The notes: a model not told the origin generated them from the sequence alone. Positions 36,230 to 45,589 are shown, counted from the stretch's first letter. The stretch: 64,000 nucleotides of DNA from Oceanibaculum nanhaiense (GCF_002148795.1 NZ_MPOB01000001.1:496001-560000); one strand, 5' to 3'. A program made the numbers and translations.

Positions 36230-36700
36230 TTAATCCAGACTCGTGCTGTGATATTCCGGCGCCGCCATTTCACGGTAGAAGCCGATCAGCAGCATCCGCA
36301 CCTCGTTTTCCTCGCCCAGGGGCAGGACGAGGCGATGATAATAGCCGACATTGCGATCGTTCGGATGGAAGCGGTGGCTTTCATAAACCGGCTGCCGGTC
36401 GGCGAGGATGCGGTTGTAGCTCGCAATGGCGGGGTTGCGCAGCGCGGTGATGTTGTCCTCGTCAATATAGCGACCGGTCAGGTCCGCGCCGCGAATGGTG
36501 CAGACATTGGTGCCATAGAGCCGGAAGCGGAAGCGGACCTGCGCGCCGCGCTCCACATCGACCAGAATCAGATTCGGCAGGAGGGCGGGAATATCAACCG
36601 GGTCGAGATCCGCGCGTGCCGGCATGAGGCGGTCGCCGCGCCTGCCATCCCAATAATCGTAGAGCTGGCGTAGCTTGCCATGGTCGATCTTATCCCGCAC
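36230..36700 (-). CDS. PAS domain protein (PAS_5-like)
   Basis: 156 residues from a GTG at 36700 that has AGAAGGGG just upstream. It contains a single PAS-like fold (LYDYWDGRRGDRLMPARADLDP, IPALLPNLILVDVE, FRFRLYGTNV, TGRYIDE, and a YHRLVLPL strand), the pattern of the alphaproteobacterial PAS_5 (DUF1491-like) family. There is no attached kinase, cyclase or HTH output domain, so it may be a stand-alone sensor. An ATG at 36775 is possible but would overlap cfa by about 40 bases. The ligand is unknown. Confidence 0.75.
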   Translation of the reverse strand: MRDKIDHGKLRQLYDYWDGRRGDRLMPARADLDPVDIPALLPNLILVDVERGAQVRFRFRLYGTNVCTIRGADLTGRYIDEDNITALRNPAIASYNRILADRQPVYESHRFHPNDRNVGYYHRLVLPLGEENEVRMLLIGFYREMAAPEYHSTSLD

Positions 36701-36734
36701 GGATGCCCCTTCTTCTATGAACGGGGCGGCCGTA

Positions 36735-37976
36735 TCAGGACACACGCATCCTTTGCCTGGTCTGCCACCCGGCATCGTGAGCCGCCTCGAACTCGTGAAT
36801 ATAGTCGCGCGTTATCGGCAGCGCTTCCATCGATTTCGCGAGCTGTATCTGGAAGACCATCAGCTCCTTGCGGCGGAAGCCGAGTTCGCAGGCGGTGAGA
36901 TAAAAGTCCCACATGCGGCAGAAACGTTCGTCATAGATCTCCCGCACCTTGTCGAGATTGCGGTGGAAATTCCGGCGCCAGGCCAGCAGCGTCTCGGCAT
37001 AGTGCAGCCGCAGGATCTCGATATCGGTGATCAGCAGGTTGCACTCTTCGATCGGCCCGGTGATTTCCGAGAGCGTCGGAATGTAGGAGCCGGGGAAGAT
37101 ATATTTGCGCATCCAGGCATTCACCGGCCCCGGCTGGTCGAAGCGGCCGATGGAATGGATGACCGCCACCCCATCCTCGGCGAGCAGCTCCTTCACCTTG
37201 GAGAAGAAGGCGCGGTAGTGATGCCTGCCGACATGCTCCAGCATCCCGACCGAGACGATACGGTCGTAACAGCCGGTTTCGTTGCGATAATCGCGCAAGT
37301 GAAAGCCGACGCGGTCGGCCACATCCTGGTTCTGCGCCCGTTCGTTGGAAACCTTGTGCTGCTCTTCCGACAGGGTGATGCCGGTCACCGACACGTTTGC
37401 CGCCTCCGCCAGCGTTAGGCCCAGTCCGCCCCAGCCGGAACCGATATCCAGCACCTTCTGGCCGGGTTGCAGCGACAGTTTCGCCGCCAGATGCAGTTTC
37501 TTGCGGCGCTGTGCGGTTTCCAGATCGTCTGACGGGTCGGCAAAATAGGCGCAGGAATATTGCTGGTCACTGTCGAGGAACAGGCTGAACAGCCGCCCGT
37601 CGAGATCGTAATGATGCGCCACGCGCTGTTTTGCCCGCGGTATCGGATTATAGTCGGCGAAGCGCGCCACGACGTTGCGGATGCGCGACAGCCAGCGCAG
37701 CACCCCGTCATCATAGGCGAGCCGCAGATTCTGCACGCCGATATCGATGAAGTCGAAGAGGGTGCCCTCCTCGATCACCAGCTTGCCGTCCATATAGGCC
37801 TCGCCCACAGCAAGCTGCGGGGCCAGCATGACCTTCCAGTGCATGTGGGGATCGGTGATCCGGATCGTCACCTTCGGACTGTCCGAGGCCTTGTAGTGGC
37901 GGCGGCGCCCCTTGGCGTCGATGATCGTCAGGTCACCGACCTTGATAAGTCTTTCAAAGAGTTTGTTTGCCAGCAT
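36735..37976 (-). CDS. cfa: Cyclopropane-fatty-acyl-phospholipid synthase
   Basis: 413 residues. The SAM-binding motif KVLDIGSGWGGLGLTL is at about 174-189, preceded by SCAYF (C142), and the C-terminal substrate-binding region includes RFDQPGPVNAWMRKYIFPG. The enzyme methylates double bonds of membrane phospholipid acyl chains, typically in stationary phase or acid stress. It is upstream of the PAS protein with a 34-base gap, so they may be co-transcribed. Length is close to the usual 380-420. Confidence 0.93.
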   Translation of the reverse strand: MLANKLFERLIKVGDLTIIDAKGRRRHYKASDSPKVTIRITDPHMHWKVMLAPQLAVGEAYMDGKLVIEEGTLFDFIDIGVQNLRLAYDDGVLRWLSRIRNVVARFADYNPIPRAKQRVAHHYDLDGRLFSLFLDSDQQYSCAYFADPSDDLETAQRRKKLHLAAKLSLQPGQKVLDIGSGWGGLGLTLAEAANVSVTGITLSEEQHKVSNERAQNQDVADRVGFHLRDYRNETGCYDRIVSVGMLEHVGRHHYRAFFSKVKELLAEDGVAVIHSIGRFDQPGPVNAWMRKYIFPGSYIPTLSEITGPIEECNLLITDIEILRLHYAETLLAWRRNFHRNLDKVREIYDERFCRMWDFYLTACELGFRRKELMVFQIQLAKSMEALPITRDYIHEFEAAHDAGWQTRQRMRVS

Positions 37977-38156
37977 CGTTCGTGATCCTCACGTCTGCTT
38001 CTGGCTCATCCCTTCATTAAATCGTAATAGACAGATAAGAGGTTCCGCAAGTCCGGATAATGGATGTCGCGCGCAAGGCCGGTATTCATTTGCCGCCATT
38101 CAGGCCGGGGCAGGGGCTGGGCGGGGAGGTGCAGGGGAGGATTCTGAACCCGGGCG

Positions 38157-38714
38157 CTAATGCTTGGGGATTTCTAACGGCTCGAAGTTCCGCATCGGCG
38201 GCGTGCGGCGCACGATTTCCTCCAGAACAGCCTCCAGCGCCTTCACATCGCGCTCCAGTCGGGCGTCGGGTTTCTTGTCGGGGGACTTCTCGGCATCGCG
38301 TTCCAGCAGCTCGCCAAGCAGCTGGCGGTCCTCGTCGCAGCGCTCATGGCCGCCCAGATAGATCAGGTCGCGGCGCAGCATCAGGCCGTAGAAGGTGCGG
38401 GCGACTTCCATCGCGGCCCGGCTGACACGGCGTTCCAGCCCGTCAATATGTTCCAGAAGCTGGTCGCGCTCGACGGCGCCCATCTGCAGGTTCAGCAATT
38501 TGCCGCGGGCGAAGGCCGCCAGCACGAGAAAGGATTTCACTTCCTCGAAGAAGCCGCGATAGCGCGTGAAGGAAAAGTGCGAGACCTGCCGCCGCGTGAC
38601 GGCGCAACGGCGCAGCATGGCCTTCGCCTCGCGTTCGAAGGACTGCAGCAATTCGACCGTCATCTGCTGTTCAGGGCTGGGCTTGGCCATTAGAGCGCTC
38701 GCATATTGAGCCAT
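38157..38714 (-). CDS. Hypothetical protein, helical
   Basis: 185 residues, mostly charged and helical, beginning MAQYASALMAKPSPEQQ (ATG 38714). A second ATG at 38690 is equally possible. Visible segments include RRQVSHFSFTRYRGFFEEVKSF and a Lys/Asp/Glu-rich C-terminal region. There is no signal peptide and no membrane segment. I cannot assign a family. It is monocistronic, flanked by cfa upstream on the same strand and a TAXI-TRAP operon on the other. Confidence 0.6.
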   Translation of the reverse strand: MAQYASALMAKPSPEQQMTVELLQSFEREAKAMLRRCAVTRRQVSHFSFTRYRGFFEEVKSFLVLAAFARGKLLNLQMGAVERDQLLEHIDGLERRVSRAAMEVARTFYGLMLRRDLIYLGGHERCDEDRQLLGELLERDAEKSPDKKPDARLERDVKALEAVLEEIVRRTPPMRNFEPLEIPKH

Positions 38715-38754
38715 CCGATATATACTGGTCCTACCTGATACCAACAGGGCCTAT

Positions 38755-38782
38755 TTGACAGGATGGCGAAGGGATTTAGATA
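38755..38782 (+). promoter_or_regulatory. Candidate sigma-70 promoter of the TRAP operon
   Basis: A perfect TTGACA at 38755-38760 is followed after 16 bases by TAGATA at 38777-38782. It lies about 110 bases upstream of the solute-binding protein gene and no other gene is on this strand. The -10 matches weakly. Confidence 0.45.
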
Positions 38783-38891
38783 AGGGGATTCAAACCCACC
38801 CGCAACTTTTCCGTGCCGCATCGTTGGCCGCGGTCAGGTTGAAGGGGCCTTTCCCATCCGGAATGGCACAAACAACAGGAGGCAACGTTTG

Positions 38892-39908
38892 ATGATGAAA
38901 ATCGGTTTCAAGACTCTGGCCGCGGTTGCGGCGATTGCGAGCGTGACGGCGGCATTGCCTGCCAAGGCGCAGGATGCCCGCTCCTACGTGCTCGCCACGG
39001 CGACCACCGGCGGCACCTATTATCCGGTCGGCGTGGCGCTGGCGACGCTGGTGAAGGTGAAGCTGGAGCCGAAGATGAAGATCGGCGTGTCGGCGATCAG
39101 CTCCGCCGGCTCCGGCGAGAATGTGAAGATGCTGCGTGAGAAGCAGGCGGACTTCGCCATCCTGCAGGGGCTGTTCGGCCTCTATGCCAAGGAAGGCAGC
39201 GGCTCCATCGCGCAGGATGGTCCGCAAAAGAACATCCGCTCAATCACCATGCTGTGGCCGAATGTCGAGCATTATGTCATGGCGGCCTCCGAGGTGAAGA
39301 CCGGCACCGCTGCCGATCTGATGGGGCTGAAGGGCAAGAAATTCTCGATCGGCGCGCGCAACAGCGGCACCGAACATTCCAACCGCTTCATCCTGACGAA
39401 TCTCGGCATCGATCCCGAAAGCCTGGATCTGGTGTTCCAGGGCTATGGTCCGACCGCCGATTCGCTTCAGAACGGCGCCATCGTCGGCGCCGGCATTCCG
39501 GGTGGCCCGCCGGTTTCCGTCATCACCCGCATTGCCGCCCAGATGGGCGACAAGGTGAAGGTGCTGCAGTTCACCGACGAGGAAGCCAAGAAGGCCGATG
39601 CCGGCCGCGGGCTTTATTACCAGTACACCATTCCGGCCGGCACCTATCCGGACCAGGACAAGGAATGGAAGACCATCGCCCAGCCGAACTTCCTGAGTGT
39701 GAATGACAGCGTTCCGGAAGAGGATGTCTATCAGATCACCAAGACGATCTATGAGAACCTGCCCTTCCTGAACAACATCCATGCCGCGACCAAGGCGATG
39801 TCGCTGGAACAGGCCATGTCGGGCCTGCCGATGCCGCTGCATCCGGGTGCCGCGCGCTTCTACAAGGAAAAGGGGCTGACCGTTCCGGCGTCGCTGATGG
39901 CGAACTGA
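38892..39908 (+). CDS. TAXI-type TRAP transporter solute-binding protein
   Basis: 338 residues with a signal peptide (MMKIGFKTLAAVAAIASVTA, cleavage near AKAQ). Segments YVLATATTGGTYYPVG, AISSAGSGENVKMLREKQADFA and LKGKKFSIGARNSGTEH are typical of the TAXI (DctP-unrelated) family. It binds a small carboxylate- or amino-acid-like ligand in the periplasm, unknown here. An AGGAGG ribosome-binding site precedes the ATG; a TTG three bases upstream is also possible. It is followed by a hairpin and the fused permease gene. Confidence 0.93.
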   Translation: MMKIGFKTLAAVAAIASVTAALPAKAQDARSYVLATATTGGTYYPVGVALATLVKVKLEPKMKIGVSAISSAGSGENVKMLREKQADFAILQGLFGLYAKEGSGSIAQDGPQKNIRSITMLWPNVEHYVMAASEVKTGTAADLMGLKGKKFSIGARNSGTEHSNRFILTNLGIDPESLDLVFQGYGPTADSLQNGAIVGAGIPGGPPVSVITRIAAQMGDKVKVLQFTDEEAKKADAGRGLYYQYTIPAGTYPDQDKEWKTIAQPNFLSVNDSVPEEDVYQITKTIYENLPFLNNIHAATKAMSLEQAMSGLPMPLHPGAARFYKEKGLTVPASLMAN

Positions 39909-39932
39909 TCCGGTTCCAGTCTCTAATGGATA

Positions 39933-39962
39933 TCGGCGCGGGGCGAGTGATCGTCCCGCGCC
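39933..39962 (+). other. Intercistronic hairpin between TRAP genes
   Basis: Perfect nine-base arms CGGCGCGGG (39933-39941) and CCCGCGCCG (39954-39962) with a twelve-base loop and no T-run. Its position after the binding-protein stop suggests 3' stabilisation or partial termination, which would give more binding protein than permease. Confidence 0.6.
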
Positions 39963-40036
39963 GGACCATTTCCGTCCGGGCTATTCTATGTCCCAGACCA
40001 TTCCCCGTTCTTGTCCTCCAGTAACGGACCACTGCC

Positions 40037-42190
40037 TTGAGCGATGCCCGTCCCCAAACCAGCCAAGCGCCGTCCACCGATGAAAATGCCGGCGAGGTGA
40101 ACAGTGCGGCCAATCTGCGGCCCGCCGATTCCCTGCCCGGCCGTGCGGCCTTCTGGGTCGGCATCGCGCTGGCGGTGCTGCATATCTGGATCAATACGCT
40201 GGGGACGATTTCCGAACTATGGGCGTCGGTGCTGCATTTCGGCGGCTTCGGCCTGCTCTGTGCGCTGCTCTATCCGGCCTGGCAGGCGAAGTCCGCCTCT
40301 GGCCGCGCCATGGTCCTGGCGCTCGATATCCTGCTCGGTCTGGCCGCTGTCTCGCTGTTCGCCTATCTGGTGCTGGGCGAGCCGACCTTCTATGCCCGCA
40401 ATGGCGCCTTCTTCTGGTACGACTGGATATTCACGGCCATGGCCGTGCTGCTGGCGATCGAATTCACCCGGCGTACCACTGGCATGATCATTCCGATCCT
40501 GATCGTGCTGGCCTTTACCTATGTGACCCTGTGGGGCAACTGGTTCACCGGCGTGCTGTCCTTCAGCGGCCTTGGCTACGAGACGATGCTGTTCCGCAGC
40601 TTCTACTCCGATGACGGGATGTTCGGCGTCATCGCCACCATCTCCTACAGCTTCGTCTTCATGTTCATCCTGTTCGGCGCCTTCCTGGTGCGCTCCGGTG
40701 CGGGCGATTTCATCATCGATTTCGCGCGCGCAGTCGCCGGCAAGCTGATCGGCGGGCCGGGCTTCGTCGCCGTCATCGGCTCGGCGCTGATGGGGACGAT
40801 TTCCGGCTCGGCCGTTGCCAACACCGTCTCCACCGGCGTCATCACCATTCCGCTGATGAAGCGCGCCGGCTTTCCCGCGAAGTTCGCCGCCGGGGTTGAG
40901 GCGACGGCATCGACGGGCGGCATGCTGATGCCGCCGATCATGGGGGCGGGCGCCTTCGTGATGGCCAGCTACACGCAGATTTCCTACCTGACCATTGCCG
41001 CCGTCTCGCTGCTGCCGGCGCTGCTGTATTTCTTCGGCGTCGCCTGTTTCGTGCGTGTCGAGGCGAAGAAGCAGAATATGGCGACGACGGACGCCGATGC
41101 GCCGCGCCTGCTCGCGGTGATGAAGCGCGGCATCACCTTCTTCATCCCGATCAGTCTGCTGATCTACATGCTGATCGACGGCTTCACCCCGACCTATGCC
41201 GCCGGCTATGCCATCCTCGCGACCATCGTCGCCTCCTGGTTCACCAAGACCCATCGCATGGGGCCGAAGGAGATCCTGGAGGCGCTGGCGACCGGTTCGC
41301 GCAACATGATCATGACCGCCGTGCTGCTGGTCTCCATCGGCATCGTGGTGAATGCGGTGACGCTGACCGGCATCGGCAACACCTTCTCGCTGATGATCAG
41401 CAACTGGGCTGGCGGCAACATTCTGATCGCCCTGGTGCTGATCGCGCTGGCCAGCCTGGTGCTGGGCATGGGGCTGCCGGTGACCGCCTCCTACATCGTG
41501 CTGGCGACGCTGTCCGCGCCGGCGCTGTCCGACATGATCGTGCAGAGCGAGCTGGTGAACGCCTTCGTCGCCGGCAATGTGCCGGACGCGGCCAAGGCGA
41601 TCTTCATGCTGGTGGCGCCGGACAAGCTCGACCTGCTGAATGGCCCGATGAGCAAGGATGCGGCCGAGGCGCTGGTCGCCGCCATCCCGCCGGAGATGAT
41701 GGGCACGGTGAAGGAATCGACGCTGACGCCGGCCGTCCTGACCACGGCGCTGCTGTCGGCGCACATGATCATCTACTGGCTGAGCCTCGATTCGAACGTG
41801 ACGCCGCCGGTCTGCCTGACCGCGTTTGCCGCCGCCGCCATCGCCAAGAGCCCGCCGATGGCCACCGGCTTTACCGCCTGGAAGATCGCCAAGACGCTGT
41901 ATATCGTGCCGGTGCTGTTCGCCTATACGCCGTTCCTGAACGGCGACCCGATCCTGGCGCTGGAGATCTTCGCCTTCGCGCTGGTCGGCATCTACGCCCT
42001 GATCGGCGCCATGGAAGGCTATCTGGAAGCGCCTGTCGCCTGGCCGATGCGCATCGTGCTGTTCGCCATCGGCATCACCATCCTGTGGCCGAACGACTGG
42101 ACGGTGAACTTCATCGGCACCGGCCTGTTCCTCGCCTTCTTCGCCTGGAACCTGCGGGCCGACCGGCGGCTGCGCGCGGCAACCGCCTGA
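40037..42190 (+). CDS. TRAP transporter fused permease (4TM + 12TM)
   Basis: 717 residues. An N-terminal hydrophilic segment is followed by a small DctQ-like four-span unit and a large DctM-like 12-span unit fused in one chain, the arrangement normal for TAXI systems. Conserved segments include GGPGFVAVIGSALMGTISGSAVANTVSTG and AASGGMLMPPIMGAGAFVMA-type core. It uses the sodium or proton gradient. It begins at a TTG codon. The protein pairs with the binding protein upstream and gives a Na+/H+-dependent importer of unknown substrate. Confidence 0.93.
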   Translation: MSDARPQTSQAPSTDENAGEVNSAANLRPADSLPGRAAFWVGIALAVLHIWINTLGTISELWASVLHFGGFGLLCALLYPAWQAKSASGRAMVLALDILLGLAAVSLFAYLVLGEPTFYARNGAFFWYDWIFTAMAVLLAIEFTRRTTGMIIPILIVLAFTYVTLWGNWFTGVLSFSGLGYETMLFRSFYSDDGMFGVIATISYSFVFMFILFGAFLVRSGAGDFIIDFARAVAGKLIGGPGFVAVIGSALMGTISGSAVANTVSTGVITIPLMKRAGFPAKFAAGVEATASTGGMLMPPIMGAGAFVMASYTQISYLTIAAVSLLPALLYFFGVACFVRVEAKKQNMATTDADAPRLLAVMKRGITFFIPISLLIYMLIDGFTPTYAAGYAILATIVASWFTKTHRMGPKEILEALATGSRNMIMTAVLLVSIGIVVNAVTLTGIGNTFSLMISNWAGGNILIALVLIALASLVLGMGLPVTASYIVLATLSAPALSDMIVQSELVNAFVAGNVPDAAKAIFMLVAPDKLDLLNGPMSKDAAEALVAAIPPEMMGTVKESTLTPAVLTTALLSAHMIIYWLSLDSNVTPPVCLTAFAAAAIAKSPPMATGFTAWKIAKTLYIVPVLFAYTPFLNGDPILALEIFAFALVGIYALIGAMEGYLEAPVAWPMRIVLFAIGITILWPNDWTVNFIGTGLFLAFFAWNLRADRRLRAATA

Positions 42191-42210
42191 GGACTAATAG
42201 AACCTGAGGC

Positions 42211-43416
42211 CTAATAGAAGATGTGCAGCCCGATGCCGGCATAGTCGAGCCGGCGGTCGTAGAACTGTCCGTTCGGGTTGCGGCCGCTGTAATATTCCAG
42301 CAGCAGCATCACGCGCCGCCCGCCGACCACCGGATTGGTGAACTCGATACCGCCGCGCAGCGACATGTCGGTTGACCAGTCACTTTCCTCGCGATTGTGC
42401 AGGTCGGCGGCGAAGACCGGGCGGGCCACCCCGTCGAAGAAGGTGACGTCCGGCGTGATCTCGATGCCGTACTGCGCCGACCAGGGCTTCAGGTCCGACG
42501 GCTCCTTGTGGAACAGGAATCCGCCGCCGCCATAGACCCGGTAGGTGTCGTCGAACTCGTAGGACAGCAGCAGGTCCACCGCCTCGTAGCTGAGATTGAC
42601 CCGGTTGTCCTGGTCCACATCCCCGCGCAGCAGATATTCGTCGCCGAGGTGCGAGCTCTGGTGATAGAGCCGCGCCATGGCGGAGAAATTATCGCGGCGG
42701 TAGGTCACCGGGATGCCGACCCAGTAATCGGCGTTGATCAGATCCTTCGATTCGGAATCGAGGTCGAACAGCGCGAACACGCCGGCCTGGAAGCCCAGCT
42801 CCCAATTGCCGTCATAGGGGGCGGGGCCGCGCAGCAGGCTGAATGTCTCGCCAAAGCTGGTCGAGCCGGCGTGCCGTACATCATCGTCATTGTCGTAATA
42901 CTGATAGGAGGCGGAGAAATGCGCCCAGCGCGGGTCCGCCAGCAGGGCATCGAACAGCGGCTTGCCGGGCGGCAGGGCCACCGTCTGTTCGGTCGGGGTC
43001 GCCTGGGGCGAGACCGGAAGGCCTTCCGCCGCAGGGCGCGCCTGCGCCGTAACGCCGGCGAGTGTGCCTGGCGTAACGGCCGGCGCGGCCGCGCCGGCTT
43101 CCGTGATGCGTACCGCGCGCACACCTTTCAGCTTTTCCAGCGCCCGCGCGATCTCCGTGCTCGACTTGCCGGCGATGGCCTCAAGGCGCAGCGTGACCAC
43201 GCCGTCCCGCACGCTGGCTGCATCGCCGGAGACGGCGAAATCGCGCTCCAGCACCGCCGAGACATAGCCGGCCAGGAAGACATCCTGGCGGCCCGGCAGG
43301 TCGTTCTGTGCCGCCGCCGGCAGGGACGGTCCAAGGACCGCCGCCGCGCAGAGCAGGCTGGAGAGGATCAGGGGGCGGAAATACTTGCTATCGGGTCGCT
43401 CCACGGGGCACTCCAT
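42211..43416 (-). CDS. DUF1207 outer-membrane protein with N-terminal BON domain
   Basis: 401 residues. A signal peptide (AAAQN cleavage region) is followed by a BON-like domain (about 45-110, VSAVLERDFAV, VVTLRLEAI) and a Pro-rich linker. A C-terminal beta-barrel-like DUF1207 domain (about 155-401, LLADPRWAHFSASYQYY, VTYRRDNFSAMARLYHQSSHLGDEYL) ends in a terminal aromatic residue, as outer-membrane proteins do. BON domains bind phospholipid membranes. Function is unknown. ATG 43416 is chosen over a TTG at 43455. Confidence 0.82.
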   Translation of the reverse strand: MECPVERPDSKYFRPLILSSLLCAAAVLGPSLPAAAQNDLPGRQDVFLAGYVSAVLERDFAVSGDAASVRDGVVTLRLEAIAGKSSTEIARALEKLKGVRAVRITEAGAAAPAVTPGTLAGVTAQARPAAEGLPVSPQATPTEQTVALPPGKPLFDALLADPRWAHFSASYQYYDNDDDVRHAGSTSFGETFSLLRGPAPYDGNWELGFQAGVFALFDLDSESKDLINADYWVGIPVTYRRDNFSAMARLYHQSSHLGDEYLLRGDVDQDNRVNLSYEAVDLLLSYEFDDTYRVYGGGGFLFHKEPSDLKPWSAQYGIEITPDVTFFDGVARPVFAADLHNREESDWSTDMSLRGGIEFTNPVVGGRRVMLLLEYYSGRNPNGQFYDRRLDYAGIGLHIFY

Positions 43417-43561
43417 CGGCACGATTCCTGGGGCACGTTTCCTGGTGATACGCAAGAAGGGCCGGCGCAGGGCCGACCCTTCGCGTCGAAGTCTTCTCCG
43501 CCATGGTAGGGGGGGTAGGGGGCATGGCGGCCGCTTCGACCAGTTTAATCCAGTTGGCGGG

Positions 43562-43846
43562 CTAATCTACCTTCACGTCGTCGTCGCTGGTCAGCGCGCC
43601 GGCAGCGGCACCGCCGGCACCGCCGATCACCGCGCCGGTCACCCAGCTGCCGGTCATCAGGCCGATGGCGGCACCGCCCGCGGCACCCAGCGCGCCGCCG
43701 GACAGCGCGCGCTGTTCCTGATTGTTCATACTGGAACAGGCGGACAGGGCCACAAGCGCCAGCGCAGCCATGGTTCCGGTGATGGCCCGCTGCGCGGTGC
43801 TGCGCGCGGGCTTAGCCTGCTCAATACGAATGGGGGTCATGTTCAT
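43562..43846 (-). CDS. Glycine-zipper lipoprotein
   Basis: 94 residues with a lipoprotein signal ending in LSAC (C37) and a Gly-zipper segment GGALGAAGGAAIGLMTGSWV, then GAVIGGAGGAAAGAL. The type is common in Gram-negative envelopes and often stress-linked; the role is unknown. An AGGAGG ribosome-binding site precedes the start. The downstream minus-strand gene encodes the DUF1207 protein. Confidence 0.85.
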   Translation of the reverse strand: MNMTPIRIEQAKPARSTAQRAITGTMAALALVALSACSSMNNQEQRALSGGALGAAGGAAIGLMTGSWVTGAVIGGAGGAAAGALTSDDDVKVD

Positions 43847-44034
43847 GTCACCCTCCTCTGGATGATCTGGGGCCCGCGCGATGCGCCATGGGATGCGGGG
43901 GCGTCAAGGAGAGAACGCGGTGGCGGCGGTGGCGGTTCCCGGAAACTTCACGCAAAAGGTGGCGCGGACGCCTATCGTGGTGCATCGCCAACCGCTAAAG
44001 TCGGTTTCCAATGCGCAGCGCCAGGGAGGAAAGC

Positions 44035-44595
44035 ATGGCCGCCACTGACCCGAATCGCGTCATCCTGACCGGAGAGAACCCGTTTATCCGCCTCAGTCAC
44101 AAGGATGGCGACGCGAACAGCACTGATGCCAGTTTCTGGCGTCTCTATTTCAGCCCGGCCGGCCCCGGCCATGTGCTCTATCTGAAGAGCGAGCTGACCG
44201 AGGATCGCTGGGAGATCTATTCCGACAACATCGCGCTGGCGCGCTGGCTGCAGAACACGGAGCTGAAGGATACCGGCATCCCGGTGCAGGAGGCGGAGTT
44301 CGCCCAGCCGGAAGGCAACCCGCATTATTTCTGGACCGAGCGGGTGATGAGCGCCGATGGCGAGATCGCACTCACCTGGTACCAGACCGGCGATCCGCTG
44401 CTGATCCACACCCAGCCGAACGAGGTGCCGGGCCGGCAATACGGCCTGTCCACCATCCTGATGCCGGCGCTGGGCGCCAGGCTGACGCTGAACGGCATCG
44501 AAGCCTCGGGCAAACCCTGGCCGCGCGAGCGTGACGGGCGGCCGTTCAGCACCTGCGCGCTGGCCTTCTCCGAAAGCTGGACGGAGCCGCGCTGA
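44035..44595 (+). CDS. Hypothetical protein, no recognised domain
   Basis: 186 residues starting after GGGAGGA at ATG 44035. It is a soluble, beta-rich looking protein with LSHKDGDANSTDASFWRLYFSP and FAQPEGNPHYFWTERVMSADGE, ending in TCALAFSESWTEPR. I do not recognise a family, though the composition looks like a real protein. It is monocistronic and ends in the terminator at 44618-44652. Confidence 0.7.
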   Translation: MAATDPNRVILTGENPFIRLSHKDGDANSTDASFWRLYFSPAGPGHVLYLKSELTEDRWEIYSDNIALARWLQNTELKDTGIPVQEAEFAQPEGNPHYFWTERVMSADGEIALTWYQTGDPLLIHTQPNEVPGRQYGLSTILMPALGARLTLNGIEASGKPWPRERDGRPFSTCALAFSESWTEPR

Positions 44596-44617
44596 CGGCA
44601 CCGAAAAGACCTGAATG

Positions 44618-44652
44618 AAAAAGGGCCGGAGAGATGTTCTCCGGCCCTTTTC
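44618..44652. terminator. Bidirectional terminator between the hypothetical gene and tRNA-Ala
   Basis: Arms AAAAAGGGCCGGAGA and TCTCCGGCCCTTTT close a GATGT-type loop. The left A-run and right T-run let it serve both the plus-strand gene and the minus-strand tRNA. Confidence 0.85.
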
Positions 44653-44656
44653 GAAT

Positions 44657-44732
<76 letters not shown>

Positions 44733-44797
44733 TCAAGGTGCGCCGGCGGCTGGGGCCGTCCGGCGCAGGCGGAAGTGTTTAAGCCCTTCGTGGCGAC

Positions 44798-44824
44798 AAC
44801 GCAAGCCTGAGTTTGCGTTTTTTT
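44798..44824 (+). terminator. Hairpin with T-run downstream of TIGR02300, plus strand
   Basis: Arms AACGCAA (44798-44804) and TTGCGTT (44813-44819) with an eight-base loop and seven T on the plus strand. On the minus strand, the direction of the TIGR02300 gene, the same hairpin is followed by non-T sequence, so it would act better on plus-strand read-through. Confidence 0.7.
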
Positions 44825-44870
44825 GGCACCTGAGCCCTGCCCGTGAACGCGGTTCCGGCGGGCGGGCGGC

Positions 44871-45368
44871 TCAGCGCCCGCGCGGCTTCTCGTCCCCGTC
44901 CTCGTCCTCGTCGATCTCTTCTTCCACTTCGTCGAGGCTGTCCTCCTCCTCATCGTCGATGAGCAGGGCTTCTTCTTCATCGTCGTCGAGGTCGAGATCG
45001 ATGTCCTCGTCCTCATCCTCGTCATCGGGGGCCACCCGCTTGGTGCCCGTCACCACGACATCCTCAAGCGTGTCGTCGGTATCGTCATCCTCGGCCAGGA
45101 CATCGTCGTCGCCGACATCCTCGACGTCCTCGACGTCCTCGATGTCTTCCAGCGCATCGGTATCCTCGTCCTTGACGGGGCGTGCCTTCGCCTTCGCCGG
45201 AACCGGCTTGGCTTCGGCAACCGTGCGTACCTTGCGGCTCTTCAGCGCGGTCTCGAAATCGAAGGTGGTGCCACATTTCGGGCACACGATCGGATCGCGC
45301 TTCAGGTCGTAGAATTTCGCGCCGCAGCTATGACAGGTACGCTTAACGCCCCATTCGGGTTTGACCAC
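44871..45368 (-). CDS. TIGR02300 family protein (FYDLN acid domain)
   Basis: 165 residues. The N-terminus VVKPEWGVKRTCHSCG carries a zinc-ribbon-like CxxC...CxxC (with FYDLKRDPIVCPKCG), and the last two thirds are extremely acidic (runs of Asp/Glu ending DEDGDEKPRGR). The start is GTG 45368 with GGAGG six bases upstream; the longer frame to 45527 is not supported. The family is restricted to alphaproteobacteria and lies beside aroA; the function is unknown, possibly an RNA/DNA-mimic or transcription-related factor (inference). Confidence 0.9.
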   Translation of the reverse strand: MVKPEWGVKRTCHSCGAKFYDLKRDPIVCPKCGTTFDFETALKSRKVRTVAEAKPVPAKAKARPVKDEDTDALEDIEDVEDVEDVGDDDVLAEDDDTDDTLEDVVVTGTKRVAPDDEDEDEDIDLDLDDDEEEALLIDDEEEDSLDEVEEEIDEDEDGDEKPRGR

Positions 45369-45589
45369 TTGCCCCTCCGATGTCGTGAGCAGAAAATCCG
45401 CGTGCGACTTGCCACGGCATGCCAGCCAAGTCAAAGCGAAATTGATGCGGCACTTGTGCGCGCCGTGCAAGCGCAAGATGGTTTGGTTCGCTTTTCCGGG
45501 TTTCGAGGTTGGGCGGCGGGCCGGCAATATGTTAGAGACTCGCGCGATATCCGGCGCGGTCGCCGCGCCACCCGTTTCAGGAGGTTTCC

